A DNA stretch of 54,023 bases from Rhodocyclaceae bacterium (GTDB lineage Bacteria > Pseudomonadota > Gammaproteobacteria > Burkholderiales > Rhodocyclaceae). The first letter of the stretch is position 1. Every line of letters begins with the position of its first letter. The notes under the pieces were generated by a model that saw only the letters and a list, made by a program, of their open reading frames with translations, searched no databases and was not told the origin of the DNA. Location: the NCBI GenBank assembly GCA_013426785.1, contig JACDZI010000013.1, positions 1-54,023 on the forward strand. Reading direction: 5' to 3'. Shown here piece by piece: positions 45,635 to 53,551 of this stretch. Position numbers and translations under genes: made by a program.

Positions 45635-48025
45635 TTATCTGGTTGGTGCTGCCGCTATTTTTGCCACCGGAGTGTCCGAGAGCAAAAGCGTGGTGCCTTC
45701 AGGGAGGGTCACCTCGCCCGGTTTCAGCTTGCCGGCGAACAATGCGGGATTTGCCTGAGCGACTTGGCGCCGGAATGTCTCGCGCGCTTCCGGTTCGTTC
45801 GGGTGGCGCATCCGCGCCACTGTGTTCAGTGTCGTCGTGCGGTCAATTTTGAGGGTGATGTCGGTTAAGGGAATCACTTCGACCTGCGGTGTATGGCTGA
45901 CCGCCTGCACCTTGACCACGGAATCGGTTTCGCTTTGCGCGACCGACACTGGGGCAGGGTCGGCAATGATGGCACGCGAAACCGGCACGGCTGGCGGGGG
46001 GGTGAGGCTCCCGGCTCCGGGCGGGACAGGGTTGCCCTTGGCCGGAATGGGCGCAGGCGCAGGGGGCGTCGCCGGGACTTCAACCGGTGCTTCGACGGCG
46101 GGGGGCTGGGTCAAGTCGCGGCTTGCCTGGAGCCTGACCGGGTCGGCGTCAGGCAACGCATCAACACTGCGCATATAAGACGACGGCAGACGCACATCCC
46201 CGGAGAGGGCGGACGGCGGATTGGCACTGCTGGGCATTCCCATGACGTATCGGACTACCTGAGCGATGGCGGTCATTTCTTGTACGTGCAGGTTAACCAG
46301 TCTCACGCGCGCCTGATAACGCCGGTCATATACGTCCAGCAGATCAAGCAGTGACTGGTTTCCGGAAAGCATGCGCACAGACATTGACTCGGCGGCGGCG
46401 GTGATTGCACGCAGTTCCTTGTAGCCAGCGCCCAAGCGGTCGCGGGTCGCGGTGATCGTCGCGTATTGCGCGGAGAGTGACTGGATGATACGCCGCCGCT
46501 GGTCGTCAAGCCGGTACTTGAGTTCGGTCTGGCGATGGGTGCGTTCGTCGCTGTAGTGGAGGTCTGTGCCACCATTGACCAGGCTCCAGTTGATCACGAA
46601 CATGGCGCGCTTGTCACGTTGTCCGGCGTCGCTGGTATCTCCGCCCGCGTGGAGAGACTTGGTGTCAGTGTATTCGAAGTCGAAGCGTGGCAGGTAGCGG
46701 CTGCGGGCGCCGTTCTTATCGAGTTCCGCAGCGCGTACTTCCGCAGTCAGCGAGGCTATTTCCGGGTTGGCTGCCATCGCCATCTCCATCGCCTGGTTAA
46801 CCGATGCTGGAACCAAGGATAAGCCGATTTCCTCCAAATCGGGCAGACGGACTACCTTAGGCGCCAGGTTAGTAAGCCGGACATACTCGGTGCCAGCGGC
46901 GGAGTGAGCGGCTTCCTGCTCCAGTCGGGCCGAAATCGCTGACTGGCTGCGCGCCTTCATGCGGGCGAGGTCTGAGCCGCTCGACGCGCCGGCGCTCGCG
47001 CGCTTTCCGACGTAGTCGAGCAGTTCGTTGATCTGGCCTTCGAACTCGCGCGCCAGGTCGCTGAGCAGGCGACTGGAGACCAGGGAGAGATAGGCATTGA
47101 CGCCGGACAGGTAAGCGTCGCCTTCGCTGGCACGATGGGTTTCATTACGCGCCTGCTCGATGATGCCGCGGCGGCGCCAGTCATACAGGTTCGGCAGGTC
47201 GATCAGAGGCAGGGTCAGGGTAAGCGTGGTATCTTGCCGCCCGTGCTTGTCGTGTTTCAGTACCTTCCCGTCGGCACCGAGGGCAACAGAAGGCATGGAC
47301 GTTTCATCGCCGCGCTTTTTCTGCCAGGAGAGAGACGGTAACAATGCGCCCAGGGCCTGACCGGACTGAGACTTCGCCTGCTCGGAACGGGCTGCGGCAA
47401 TCAATACCTCGCGGCTGAACCCGCGCGCGGCAGCGATGGTCTCTGTCAGGTTGATGGCAGCGATGACGGAAGGCGGATCTCCTTCGCCGGACGCAACGGC
47501 GGTACCGAATTCGGTACTCAGATCGACCGCGACGGGTACTTCAAAGTGACCCACGAGGGCGACCAGATTTTGCTCGCCGGGGGCGGTAAGTTCTTTCAAT
47601 GCACCGGCAAGTACCGGCGGCTCAGTCGCGACCGGAGGCACTGGCTCGAGGGTAGCGGGCGGGATGGGGGTTGGTTTGCCCGCCGCTGGCTCGCCGCTTC
47701 CGCTGGGGCCCGCAGGGGCAGGGGCAGTGGCCGGAACGGGCTGAACTCCGACGGCACGCCGCTGCGAAGGCGGCAGCACGGAATTGATGGCTTCGATCGA
47801 TGCCGTTGCGGCGGCAGCGGCGGCATTGGCGGCATGTGCGGCTGCGGCTGCGGCTGCGGCTGCGGCTGCGGCTGCGTTGGCGGCATTCGCCAGCGTCCCT
47901 TGCGGGGTCGATGCCGCGCGAGGACGGGGCTCGTCAGCCGCAGAGGCGGGCGGCGATAGCGTCGAGCAAAAAGCTAACAGCAGGGCAAAGCTCTCGGCTC
48001 GTCGTTTAGTGATTGACAATTTCAT
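45635..48025 (-). CDS. TolC-like outer-membrane secretion protein with N- and C-terminal extensions
   Basis: The 796-residue protein is nearly twice the size of a normal TolC. After a signal peptide (ending PPASAA) it has a poly-Ala tract, a Pro/Ala-rich linker to about residue 160, then a TolC/OEP domain (about 190-610) with motifs such as LLPSLSWQKKR and LDLLDVYDRRYQARVRLV. A long Pro-rich linker leads to a C-terminal domain (about 720-796) with ANPALFAGKLKPGEVTLPEGTTLLL, which resembles the LysM/FimV-type segment. That suggests binding to peptidoglycan. It is the first gene of the secretion operon, 28 nt before the MotB-like gene. A tandem 13-bp duplication covers its start codon. Confidence 0.88.
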   Translation of the reverse strand: MKLSITKRRAESFALLLAFCSTLSPPASAADEPRPRAASTPQGTLANAANAAAAAAAAAAAAAHAANAAAAAATASIEAINSVLPPSQRRAVGVQPVPATAPAPAGPSGSGEPAAGKPTPIPPATLEPVPPVATEPPVLAGALKELTAPGEQNLVALVGHFEVPVAVDLSTEFGTAVASGEGDPPSVIAAINLTETIAAARGFSREVLIAAARSEQAKSQSGQALGALLPSLSWQKKRGDETSMPSVALGADGKVLKHDKHGRQDTTLTLTLPLIDLPNLYDWRRRGIIEQARNETHRASEGDAYLSGVNAYLSLVSSRLLSDLAREFEGQINELLDYVGKRASAGASSGSDLARMKARSQSAISARLEQEAAHSAAGTEYVRLTNLAPKVVRLPDLEEIGLSLVPASVNQAMEMAMAANPEIASLTAEVRAAELDKNGARSRYLPRFDFEYTDTKSLHAGGDTSDAGQRDKRAMFVINWSLVNGGTDLHYSDERTHRQTELKYRLDDQRRRIIQSLSAQYATITATRDRLGAGYKELRAITAAAESMSVRMLSGNQSLLDLLDVYDRRYQARVRLVNLHVQEMTAIAQVVRYVMGMPSSANPPSALSGDVRLPSSYMRSVDALPDADPVRLQASRDLTQPPAVEAPVEVPATPPAPAPIPAKGNPVPPGAGSLTPPPAVPVSRAIIADPAPVSVAQSETDSVVKVQAVSHTPQVEVIPLTDITLKIDRTTTLNTVARMRHPNEPEARETFRRQVAQANPALFAGKLKPGEVTLPEGTTLLLSDTPVAKIAAAPTR
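47837..47872 (-). repeat. hexanucleotide microsatellite coding for poly-Ala
   Basis: Six perfect tandem copies of a 6-bp unit (TGCGGC on the plus strand) lie in the poly-Ala region of the TolC-like protein. Slippage would change length by two alanines at a time without shifting the frame. Confidence 0.9.
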
Positions 48026-48048
48026 GTGTTTTCCGCATGTGTTTTCCG
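48023..48048 (-). repeat. tandem 13-bp duplication across the TolC-like start codon
   Basis: CATGTGTTTTCCG occurs twice in tandem (48023-48035 and 48036-48048). On the minus strand each copy supplies a weak GGAAAA ribosome-binding site and each contains an ATG. The outer ATG (48038) is out of frame and opens a 10-codon ORF that ends 20 nt past the real ATG. Confidence 0.85.
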
Positions 48049-48160
48049 CGTTTCGATCATCGTATGCATAACAATACTTTTACTGATTGTACAGCATGAT
48101 TGTATAGCAAAAAAAAGCGCCCGAAGTTTTAGGGAATGGATAGCATTGGTCCGATCGCAA
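48049..48160 (-). promoter_or_regulatory. putative promoter region of the type I secretion operon
   Basis: The gap after the kinase gene is AT-rich. On the minus strand it has a T8 tract, then two TACAAT hexamers within an octamer direct repeat (plus strand TGATTGTA at 48084-48091 and 48097-48104, 13 bp apart). Either hexamer could be a -10 element; no good -35 is visible, which would fit an activator-dependent promoter binding the direct repeats. This is inference. Confidence 0.45.
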
Positions 48161-50554
48161 TCAATCCGAACGACATTGCTGGTCCTGCCATTCCCTCAAT
48201 GCCGCTGACAGGGCGCCACACTCGCTGTCCAATGCGTTCAGTTCGGCGACCAGGCCGGTTGCTCCTGCCTTGAGACGTTGATCGAGTGCCGCTGCGCTGG
48301 CGGCAAAGCGGGTTCCTCCCACCTGTGCTCCCAGGCCCTTCAGCGTATGGGCTGCGCGTTCGGCATGCGCCCAGTTGGCCGATTCCATATCCTGTGCCAG
48401 TCGAGCGAGATATTTCGGCAGCTCGGCCAGGGCCGATTCGACGAGGATACCGGCCATTTCGCGATCTCCGCCCAGATTGCCAAGCAGGGCGGATTCATCG
48501 AAACAGGCTGGTGTTGCCGGGAGTTTTTCGGGGGGAGCGAGCGGCCTGGCGCTGTCCTGGGCCCGCTCATGACCCGTATGGGTTTTTCCCAGCCAGAGAT
48601 GAGTCATTTGGGCCAGTGCGTGGGTATTGATCGGCTTGGTGAGGTAGTCATCCATGCCGGCCTTGAGCGCCTGGTCGCGATCGCCCTGCATTGCATTCGC
48701 TGTCAGGGCGATGATCGGCACCCCGGCGTTGAGCGTGCCCGGCGCCTGCTGGCGGATCAGTTGCGTCGCCGTATAACCATCCATTTCCGGCATCTGGCAA
48801 TCCATCAGGACCAGATCGTAGGGAATTTGCTTGAGGATGCCCAGCGCCTCCAGTCCATTGCCGACGGTATCGCCATTGAGCCCCAGCTTTGACAACAGCC
48901 CCAGGATGACTTTCTGGTTGGTGACATCATCCTCGACCACCAGAATCCGCTGACCGGAAAGCGATGGATGAGGCACATGTTCGACCGATGTGGTCTCGCC
49001 CCGCGCCAATTCCACCTCGAACCAGAAGGTCGAGCCTTTACCCGGCTGGCTGTCGACGCCGATATGCCCTCCCATGATCTCGACGAGTTGCTTGCTGATG
49101 GCTAGTCCAAGCCCCGTTCCGCCGAACTGGCGGGTAATGGAGCTATCCGCCTGCGTAAATGCGGAAAACAGTTCCTCGATCTTGTTGCCAGGGATGCCGA
49201 TGCCGGTATCGCGCACTTCAAAGCGCACGCCGATCCGGGCTGAACGGTTTTCCCGCAAGGGCAGCACATGGATCGACACTTCTCCCCTGGAGGTGAACTT
49301 GATGGCATTGCCCCCGAGATTGAGGAGGATCTGACGCAGGCGCCCCGGATCCCCCATGGCCATCCGGGGTACCTCCGGCATGACAATGCAGGTCAGTTCG
49401 AGTTGCTTTTCATGTGCCTTGAAAGCGAGCAGATCGGTGACTTCGCCGACCATCGTGTGCAGGTCGAAGCTGATCTGTTCGAGTTCCATTTTGCCCGCCT
49501 CGACCTTCGAGTAATCGAGAATGTCGTTGATGATGCCGAGCAGCGCTTCGGCGCTGTTAATGATGGTTTGGGTGTATTCCCGTTGCTCGGCATCCAGACG
49601 GGTGGTGGATAGCAGGCCCGCCATGCCGATCACCCCGTTCATCGGGGTCCGGATTTCATGGCTCATGTTGGCCAGAAACGCGGATTTCACGCGCGTAGCC
49701 TGCTCGGCTGCCTCCTTCTTCTCTTCAAGTGCGCGCATCGCCTCCATCAGTTCATGCGTGCGTTCATTGATCCGCTCTTCAAGCATGGAGTTGAGTTTTT
49801 CAAGTTCGCCTTCCGCCCGCAGTCGCTGTACCAAAGCCTTCTGGAATGCTTGCAAGAGCGCATTGAAAGTCACGATGACCTGTCCGAGTTCGTCGCGCGC
49901 GTGGCGATCCGGCAGGGGCAGCGGACGGGCATCGGGGGCGGTGGGGTCGATCGAAGTCAGTCCCTGTTTCATGGAAAGCAGGGGACGGATGATGCCGAGG
50001 TAAAAAACCACGGTCAGCAAGATGCTCAACACGATGGCCCAGACGACTCGAACGATCAGTTTCTCGACGGCCAGTTCGACAAAGCGCTGTCCGACAATAG
50101 CGCTGTCAAGCGCGATTTGCAGAGCGCCGACATCTTCTGTCGCGCTGGTTACGCTGTCGCGAAACTGGAGAGGCAAGCGGTGAACATTGTCCGCCGCCAG
50201 CAATTGTTGTCCGACCCACGGCATTCCGCTCCCTGCCACCGTGCGCCGCTGGTCGGCCAGCACATTGCCGAAGTTGTCGTGCAACGTCGCAGCCATGATG
50301 TAGTCGAACCGCAACAGACCGGCGGCCACATTATTGGCCTGATCGGCATTGAGTTGATAAGCGGCTTCCGCTGCACTGTCCTGGACCAGTTCCAGCGTGC
50401 GGATGGTCGTCGACCTGATTTCATCGCGCCAGGCATGCCAGTCGAACGCCAGTTCGACGATGCCGATGGATAAACCCACCAGCAGGGCAAAGACCAGATT
50501 GACGACCGTCTGACGCGCCGCCAGGCCACGCCAGAGCGGGATGTGGTGATTCAT
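48161..50554 (-). CDS. hybrid sensor histidine kinase (HAMP-HisKA-HATPase-REC-HPt)
   Basis: The 797-residue membrane kinase has a periplasmic sensor region (about 35-165) between two helices, a HAMP region (about 190-240), a coiled coil, and a HisKA domain with phospho-acceptor His299 in [11 protein letters not shown]. The ATPase domain has NAIKF, DTGIGIP and [10 protein letters not shown]. The receiver domain (about 545-665) has [14 protein letters not shown], and the C-terminal HPt domain has the His in AAHTLKG. It is a complete phosphorelay lacking only the output regulator, which is not in the window. It lies 7 nt downstream of the binding-protein gene, so that protein may be its periplasmic ligand sensor. 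It is directly upstream of the secretion operon. Confidence 0.95.
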   Translation of the reverse strand: MNHHIPLWRGLAARQTVVNLVFALLVGLSIGIVELAFDWHAWRDEIRSTTIRTLELVQDSAAEAAYQLNADQANNVAAGLLRFDYIMAATLHDNFGNVLADQRRTVAGSGMPWVGQQLLAADNVHRLPLQFRDSVTSATEDVGALQIALDSAIVGQRFVELAVEKLIVRVVWAIVLSILLTVVFYLGIIRPLLSMKQGLTSIDPTAPDARPLPLPDRHARDELGQVIVTFNALLQAFQKALVQRLRAEGELEKLNSMLEERINERTHELMEAMRALEEKKEAAEQATRVKSAFLANMSHEIRTPMNGVIGMAGLLSTTRLDAEQREYTQTIINSAEALLGIINDILDYSKVEAGKMELEQISFDLHTMVGEVTDLLAFKAHEKQLELTCIVMPEVPRMAMGDPGRLRQILLNLGGNAIKFTSRGEVSIHVLPLRENRSARIGVRFEVRDTGIGIPGNKIEELFSAFTQADSSITRQFGGTGLGLAISKQLVEIMGGHIGVDSQPGKGSTFWFEVELARGETTSVEHVPHPSLSGQRILVVEDDVTNQKVILGLLSKLGLNGDTVGNGLEALGILKQIPYDLVLMDCQMPEMDGYTATQLIRQQAPGTLNAGVPIIALTANAMQGDRDQALKAGMDDYLTKPINTHALAQMTHLWLGKTHTGHERAQDSARPLAPPEKLPATPACFDESALLGNLGGDREMAGILVESALAELPKYLARLAQDMESANWAHAERAAHTLKGLGAQVGGTRFAASAAALDQRLKAGATGLVAELNALDSECGALSAALREWQDQQCRSD

Positions 50555-50561
50555 GTGCGCT

Positions 50562-51323
50562 TTATTGCTTGGCAGGCAGGCTTACTTCAACGCCATGGCG
50601 CCGCTTCATCGCGTCGACCAGACTGCCGTTCTGTCTCAGCCAGATGTTGAATTCATTCACAACACCGGCATGCTTTAGCGTCGCCAGATGATAATGGTCC
50701 CGGCTGTACGGTAGCTGTGGGGCGAACACCAAGGCTCCCGGCATAGCAAGCACCTTGTTCAACTGGTAGTTCACCACGGCGATATTTGCATAAGCACCAT
50801 CGATGCGCCCGGCAACCACCTGCCGGACCAGCGCCTCGAAGCTGGCATTTTCCGAAACTTTGACCTTGCCCGTGTCGATGCGATCCATCCAGGCCCAGGG
50901 GGTAAATCCGGCCACTGTTCCCAACGTGCGAATGGCGTCGACGGTTATGTCCTTCCGCCCGACCGGCACGACGACCCCGTCGATATAGGTCAGCACCGGT
51001 TCGCTGTAGGTGATCGCCTTGCCGTCGCGCTGGTCCCGCTTCCAGTTGGCGTTGTCGGGAAACTTGAAATCGAGTTGTCCATTGAAGAAGGACGCATACA
51101 GCCGCGGTACCGGCAGGGCCCGATATTCAAAAACATAGTCACGGTCCCTGGCGAAGGCATCGAACAGTTCGCGCGCGAACCCCTGGTATTTTCCTTGTAT
51201 CTGGCCGTAGGCGGGAAGATAGTCCTGATTTTCGACACCCACCACGAAGGTCTGCGCAGCGTCGGCGCCGAATGCGATTCCAAGCGTACATATCGAGAAG
51301 ATTGCGATCTGGGATTTCCTCAT
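50562..51323 (-). CDS. periplasmic solute-binding protein family 3
   Basis: The 253-residue protein has a signal peptide ([22 protein letters not shown]) and a family 3 solute-binding fold, with [14 protein letters not shown] at the N-terminus and [21 protein letters not shown] in the second lobe. No ABC transporter genes are nearby. It instead precedes a hybrid kinase by 7 nt, so it may feed a signal to that kinase. The ATG at 51323 has GGGAG 7 nt upstream and gives the best signal peptide; the frame extends to 51374. The ligand is unknown. Confidence 0.85.
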   Translation of the reverse strand: MRKSQIAIFSICTLGIAFGADAAQTFVVGVENQDYLPAYGQIQGKYQGFARELFDAFARDRDYVFEYRALPVPRLYASFFNGQLDFKFPDNANWKRDQRDGKAITYSEPVLTYIDGVVVPVGRKDITVDAIRTLGTVAGFTPWAWMDRIDTGKVKVSENASFEALVRQVVAGRIDGAYANIAVVNYQLNKVLAMPGALVFAPQLPYSRDHYHLATLKHAGVVNEFNIWLRQNGSLVDAMKRRHGVEVSLPAKQ

Positions 51324-51490
51324 TACCATGCTCCCGGTTGCCATGTTCACGCTGAACACTCCGGCACCGGTCACGTTGCCTGCTGTCAGCCACCGCGAAT
51401 CATAGGGCAGGCCTCAAGGATTTGCACGAATCGAAGCTCAGGCCGAACGTATCAATGAAAATCGGGCTGCCGATGCCTTAATATCGCCGT

Positions 51491-52135
51491 ATGGCATCCC
51501 GACTCAACATACTGATCAATTTGCTGCACACGCAAAGCGATGTCGCCCTCGCCACGCATTCGACTTCCCTGCCGGGCTTTCCTTTTGCGACGGAAGTATC
51601 CTTTGTCACCGACGAGCGGCATTGCCCGGTGTTGCTGATCTCCCGCATGGCAGAGCATACCTATAACCTGATGGCCGATTCCCGCGCCTGCATCTCGGTT
51701 GCCAGAACCATCGGAGCGGGCGAGATTGCCCGTGCTGCGCTGGTTGGCAAGATCGCCGAGTTTGAACCACCACCCCTGCTACTGGCGCGCTATCGACGCT
51801 TCCGCCCGGAAGCCGAACGTTTTTTGCAGTTTGGCGATTTCCGTTTCTATCGCATCGAACCCCAGCGCATTCGTGTCGTCGGTGGATTTGCCCAGGCTGG
51901 CTGGCTGGAAGGAAAACAACTGATCGAAGCGCCCCGGATCTCGCCTGAGGATGAAGCGAGACTGATCGAAGAAATGCAGCCGCTACTTCAGCCGGGCGTC
52001 GAACTGCTTGGACTGGATGCCTTTGGGGCCGATTACCGTGGCGATCACCTGCGCCAGAGAGCGGTATTCAAGTCCGGGCCGGTACTTGCAGAGACAGTTC
52101 CCGCTGCCTTGAAGCAGGCGATGGGATTCGATTGA
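51491..52135 (+). CDS. HugZ-like pyridoxamine 5'-phosphate oxidase-fold protein
   Basis: The 214-residue protein has the split-barrel flavin/haem-binding fold of the HugZ group, with ATHSTSLPGFPFATEVSFV near the N-terminus, LLISRMAEHTYNLMADSRA and the RVVGGFAQAGWL segment in the middle. The C-terminal part contains VELLGLDAFGADYRG, typical of the DUF2470/HugZ domain. Members bind haem or flavin; HugZ degrades haem. No haem-uptake genes are adjacent, so the role is not certain. It is divergent from the binding-protein gene. Confidence 0.8.
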   Translation: MASRLNILINLLHTQSDVALATHSTSLPGFPFATEVSFVTDERHCPVLLISRMAEHTYNLMADSRACISVARTIGAGEIARAALVGKIAEFEPPPLLLARYRRFRPEAERFLQFGDFRFYRIEPQRIRVVGGFAQAGWLEGKQLIEAPRISPEDEARLIEEMQPLLQPGVELLGLDAFGADYRGDHLRQRAVFKSGPVLAETVPAALKQAMGFD

Positions 52136-52201
52136 GTCATCCCGGTTGCCCGTCGTTACACGACCGCATCAGCCAGGGCAGGTAGCGCCACCATCAGGTA
52201 A

Positions 52202-52224
52202 AAAGTCGGCGCTGGCAGGACGGT
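52202..52224 (+). repeat. Dispersed 23-bp repeat, copy 10 (3' of HugZ-like gene)
   Basis: This copy matches 21 of 23 positions and lies 66 nt after the HugZ-like stop, in the same orientation as that gene and just upstream of the ars promoter. Confidence 0.8.
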
Positions 52225-52236
52225 AATATATCTGGA

Positions 52237-52266
52237 TTGACATATATAACGTGTGACGTATATATT
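52237..52266 (+). promoter_or_regulatory. ars promoter with probable ArsR operator
   Basis: TTGACA (52237-52242) and TATATT (52261-52266) are spaced by 18 bp. The spacer holds a nearly perfect inverted repeat, ATATATAACGT-GTG-ACGTATATAT, placed so that a bound ArsR dimer would block RNA polymerase. The arsR ATG follows 6 nt later. Confidence 0.75.
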
Positions 52267-52272
52267 TGCTCC

Positions 52273-52611
52273 ATGGAATCCCAACTCTTTTTCGACGCCA
52301 TTGCCGACCCGACCCGCCGCCGCATCCTGGCCTTGCTCTGCACGCAAGGCGAGTTGTGCGTTTGCGAGCTGACCGTCGCCCTCGAACAAATTCAGCCCAA
52401 GATTTCGCGCCACCTGGCGACCCTGAAGGAAGCCGGCCTGGTGATTCCCCGCCGCGCTGGCACCTGGATGCACTACCGGCTGGAAACCGATCTGCCCGAA
52501 TGGGCTGTGATCGTATTGAAAGCCCTGGCCGAAAGTGCCGCCGGCGAATGTGCGGCCGACCTCGACCGCCTCGAATGCATGCACAGCCGCCCCGAGCGCT
52601 GTGCAGCCTGA
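52273..52611 (+). CDS. arsR: ArsR/SmtB-family metalloregulator
   Basis: The 112-residue winged-helix repressor has the arsenic-binding ELCVCEL motif in the third helix, and recognition helix QPKISRHLATLKEAGLV. A further cysteine pair lies near the C-terminus (ECAADLDRLECMHS), which may join metal binding. The ATG at 52273 gives the standard N-terminus MESQLFFDAIADPTRRRIL; an open frame extends to 52237 over the promoter and is rejected. It heads an ars operon and probably represses itself. Confidence 0.93.
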   Translation: MESQLFFDAIADPTRRRILALLCTQGELCVCELTVALEQIQPKISRHLATLKEAGLVIPRRAGTWMHYRLETDLPEWAVIVLKALAESAAGECAADLDRLECMHSRPERCAA

Positions 52612-52627
52612 CAGCGGATTGCCGATC

Positions 52628-53542
52628 ATGTCGCGCTTTCTGACGCTGGTATTGCTGGTTTTACTGAGCCCGGCTGTCCACGCCTGGGAAGCGGTGCCGA
52701 CGCAGGTGGCCGACGGTGTCTATGCCTTCATCGGCGAAACCGGTCCGCGCACCGTCGCCAACGAGGGCATGAATGCAAACACCGGCTTCATCGTGACCGG
52801 CGACGGCGTGGTGGTGGTCGACAGCGGCAGCACGCGGCAGGTGGCGCAGAAGATCGAGGCGGCCATTGGCTGGATCACGTCCCAGCCGATCCGGCTGGTG
52901 GTCAATACCGGCGGGCAGGATCATCGCTGGCTGGGCAACGGCTATTTCGTCGATCAGGGGATTCCGGTGCTTGCCCATGAAAAGGCGGTTGCCGACATGG
53001 GCGAGCGCGGCGGCATGCTGGCCGACAGCCTGGCCCGCCAACTCGGTCCTGCCTTCGCGGGGACGCGCATCCAGCGGCCCACGCGCACTTTCGCGCAGCG
53101 CGAAACCCTGTCCATCGGCGGGGAGCGCATCGAGCTTCATTTTGCCGGCGGCGGCCACACGCCTGGCGACAGCATCGTCTGGCTGCCGCGCCAGCGGGTG
53201 GCCTTCGCCGGCGATATCGTTTATGTCGATCGCTTGCTCGGCGTCATGCCGATGTCGAACGTGCGCCTCTGGCTGGGTTCCTTCGACGCCCTCGCTGCGC
53301 TCCAGCCCGAAGTGATCGTGCCGGGCCACGGCGCACCGACGTCCCTGGACAAGGCCCGCAGGGAGACCCGCGACTATCTCGCTCAATTGCGCGCCCACAT
53401 GCAAAAAGCTGTTGATGCCGACGACGATCTGCAGACGGCGATCAAGCGCTTCGACGATGCCGCCTTCGCCTATCTGCCGGTTTATCCCGAACTGCGCGGC
53501 CCGAATGCCAACCGCGCCTATCTGGAAGTGGAAGCTGAATAA
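52628..53542 (+). CDS. metallo-beta-lactamase-fold exported protein in ars operon
   Basis: The 304-residue protein has a signal peptide (MSRFLTLVLLVLLSPAVHA) and a metallo-beta-lactamase fold (VVVVDSGSTRQVA, GGGHTPGDSIVWLP, PGHGAP). The first metal motif, normally HxHxDH, reads GGQDH: the two leading histidines are Gly and Gln, so the zinc site must differ or be incomplete. Related proteins occur in quinoprotein and sulfur gene clusters. It lies 16 nt after arsR and 9 nt before arsC. Its function in arsenic resistance is not known to me; it may only be cotranscribed. Confidence 0.8.
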   Translation: MSRFLTLVLLVLLSPAVHAWEAVPTQVADGVYAFIGETGPRTVANEGMNANTGFIVTGDGVVVVDSGSTRQVAQKIEAAIGWITSQPIRLVVNTGGQDHRWLGNGYFVDQGIPVLAHEKAVADMGERGGMLADSLARQLGPAFAGTRIQRPTRTFAQRETLSIGGERIELHFAGGGHTPGDSIVWLPRQRVAFAGDIVYVDRLLGVMPMSNVRLWLGSFDALAALQPEVIVPGHGAPTSLDKARRETRDYLAQLRAHMQKAVDADDDLQTAIKRFDDAAFAYLPVYPELRGPNANRAYLEVEAE

Positions 53543-53551
53543 GGAAGCCGC

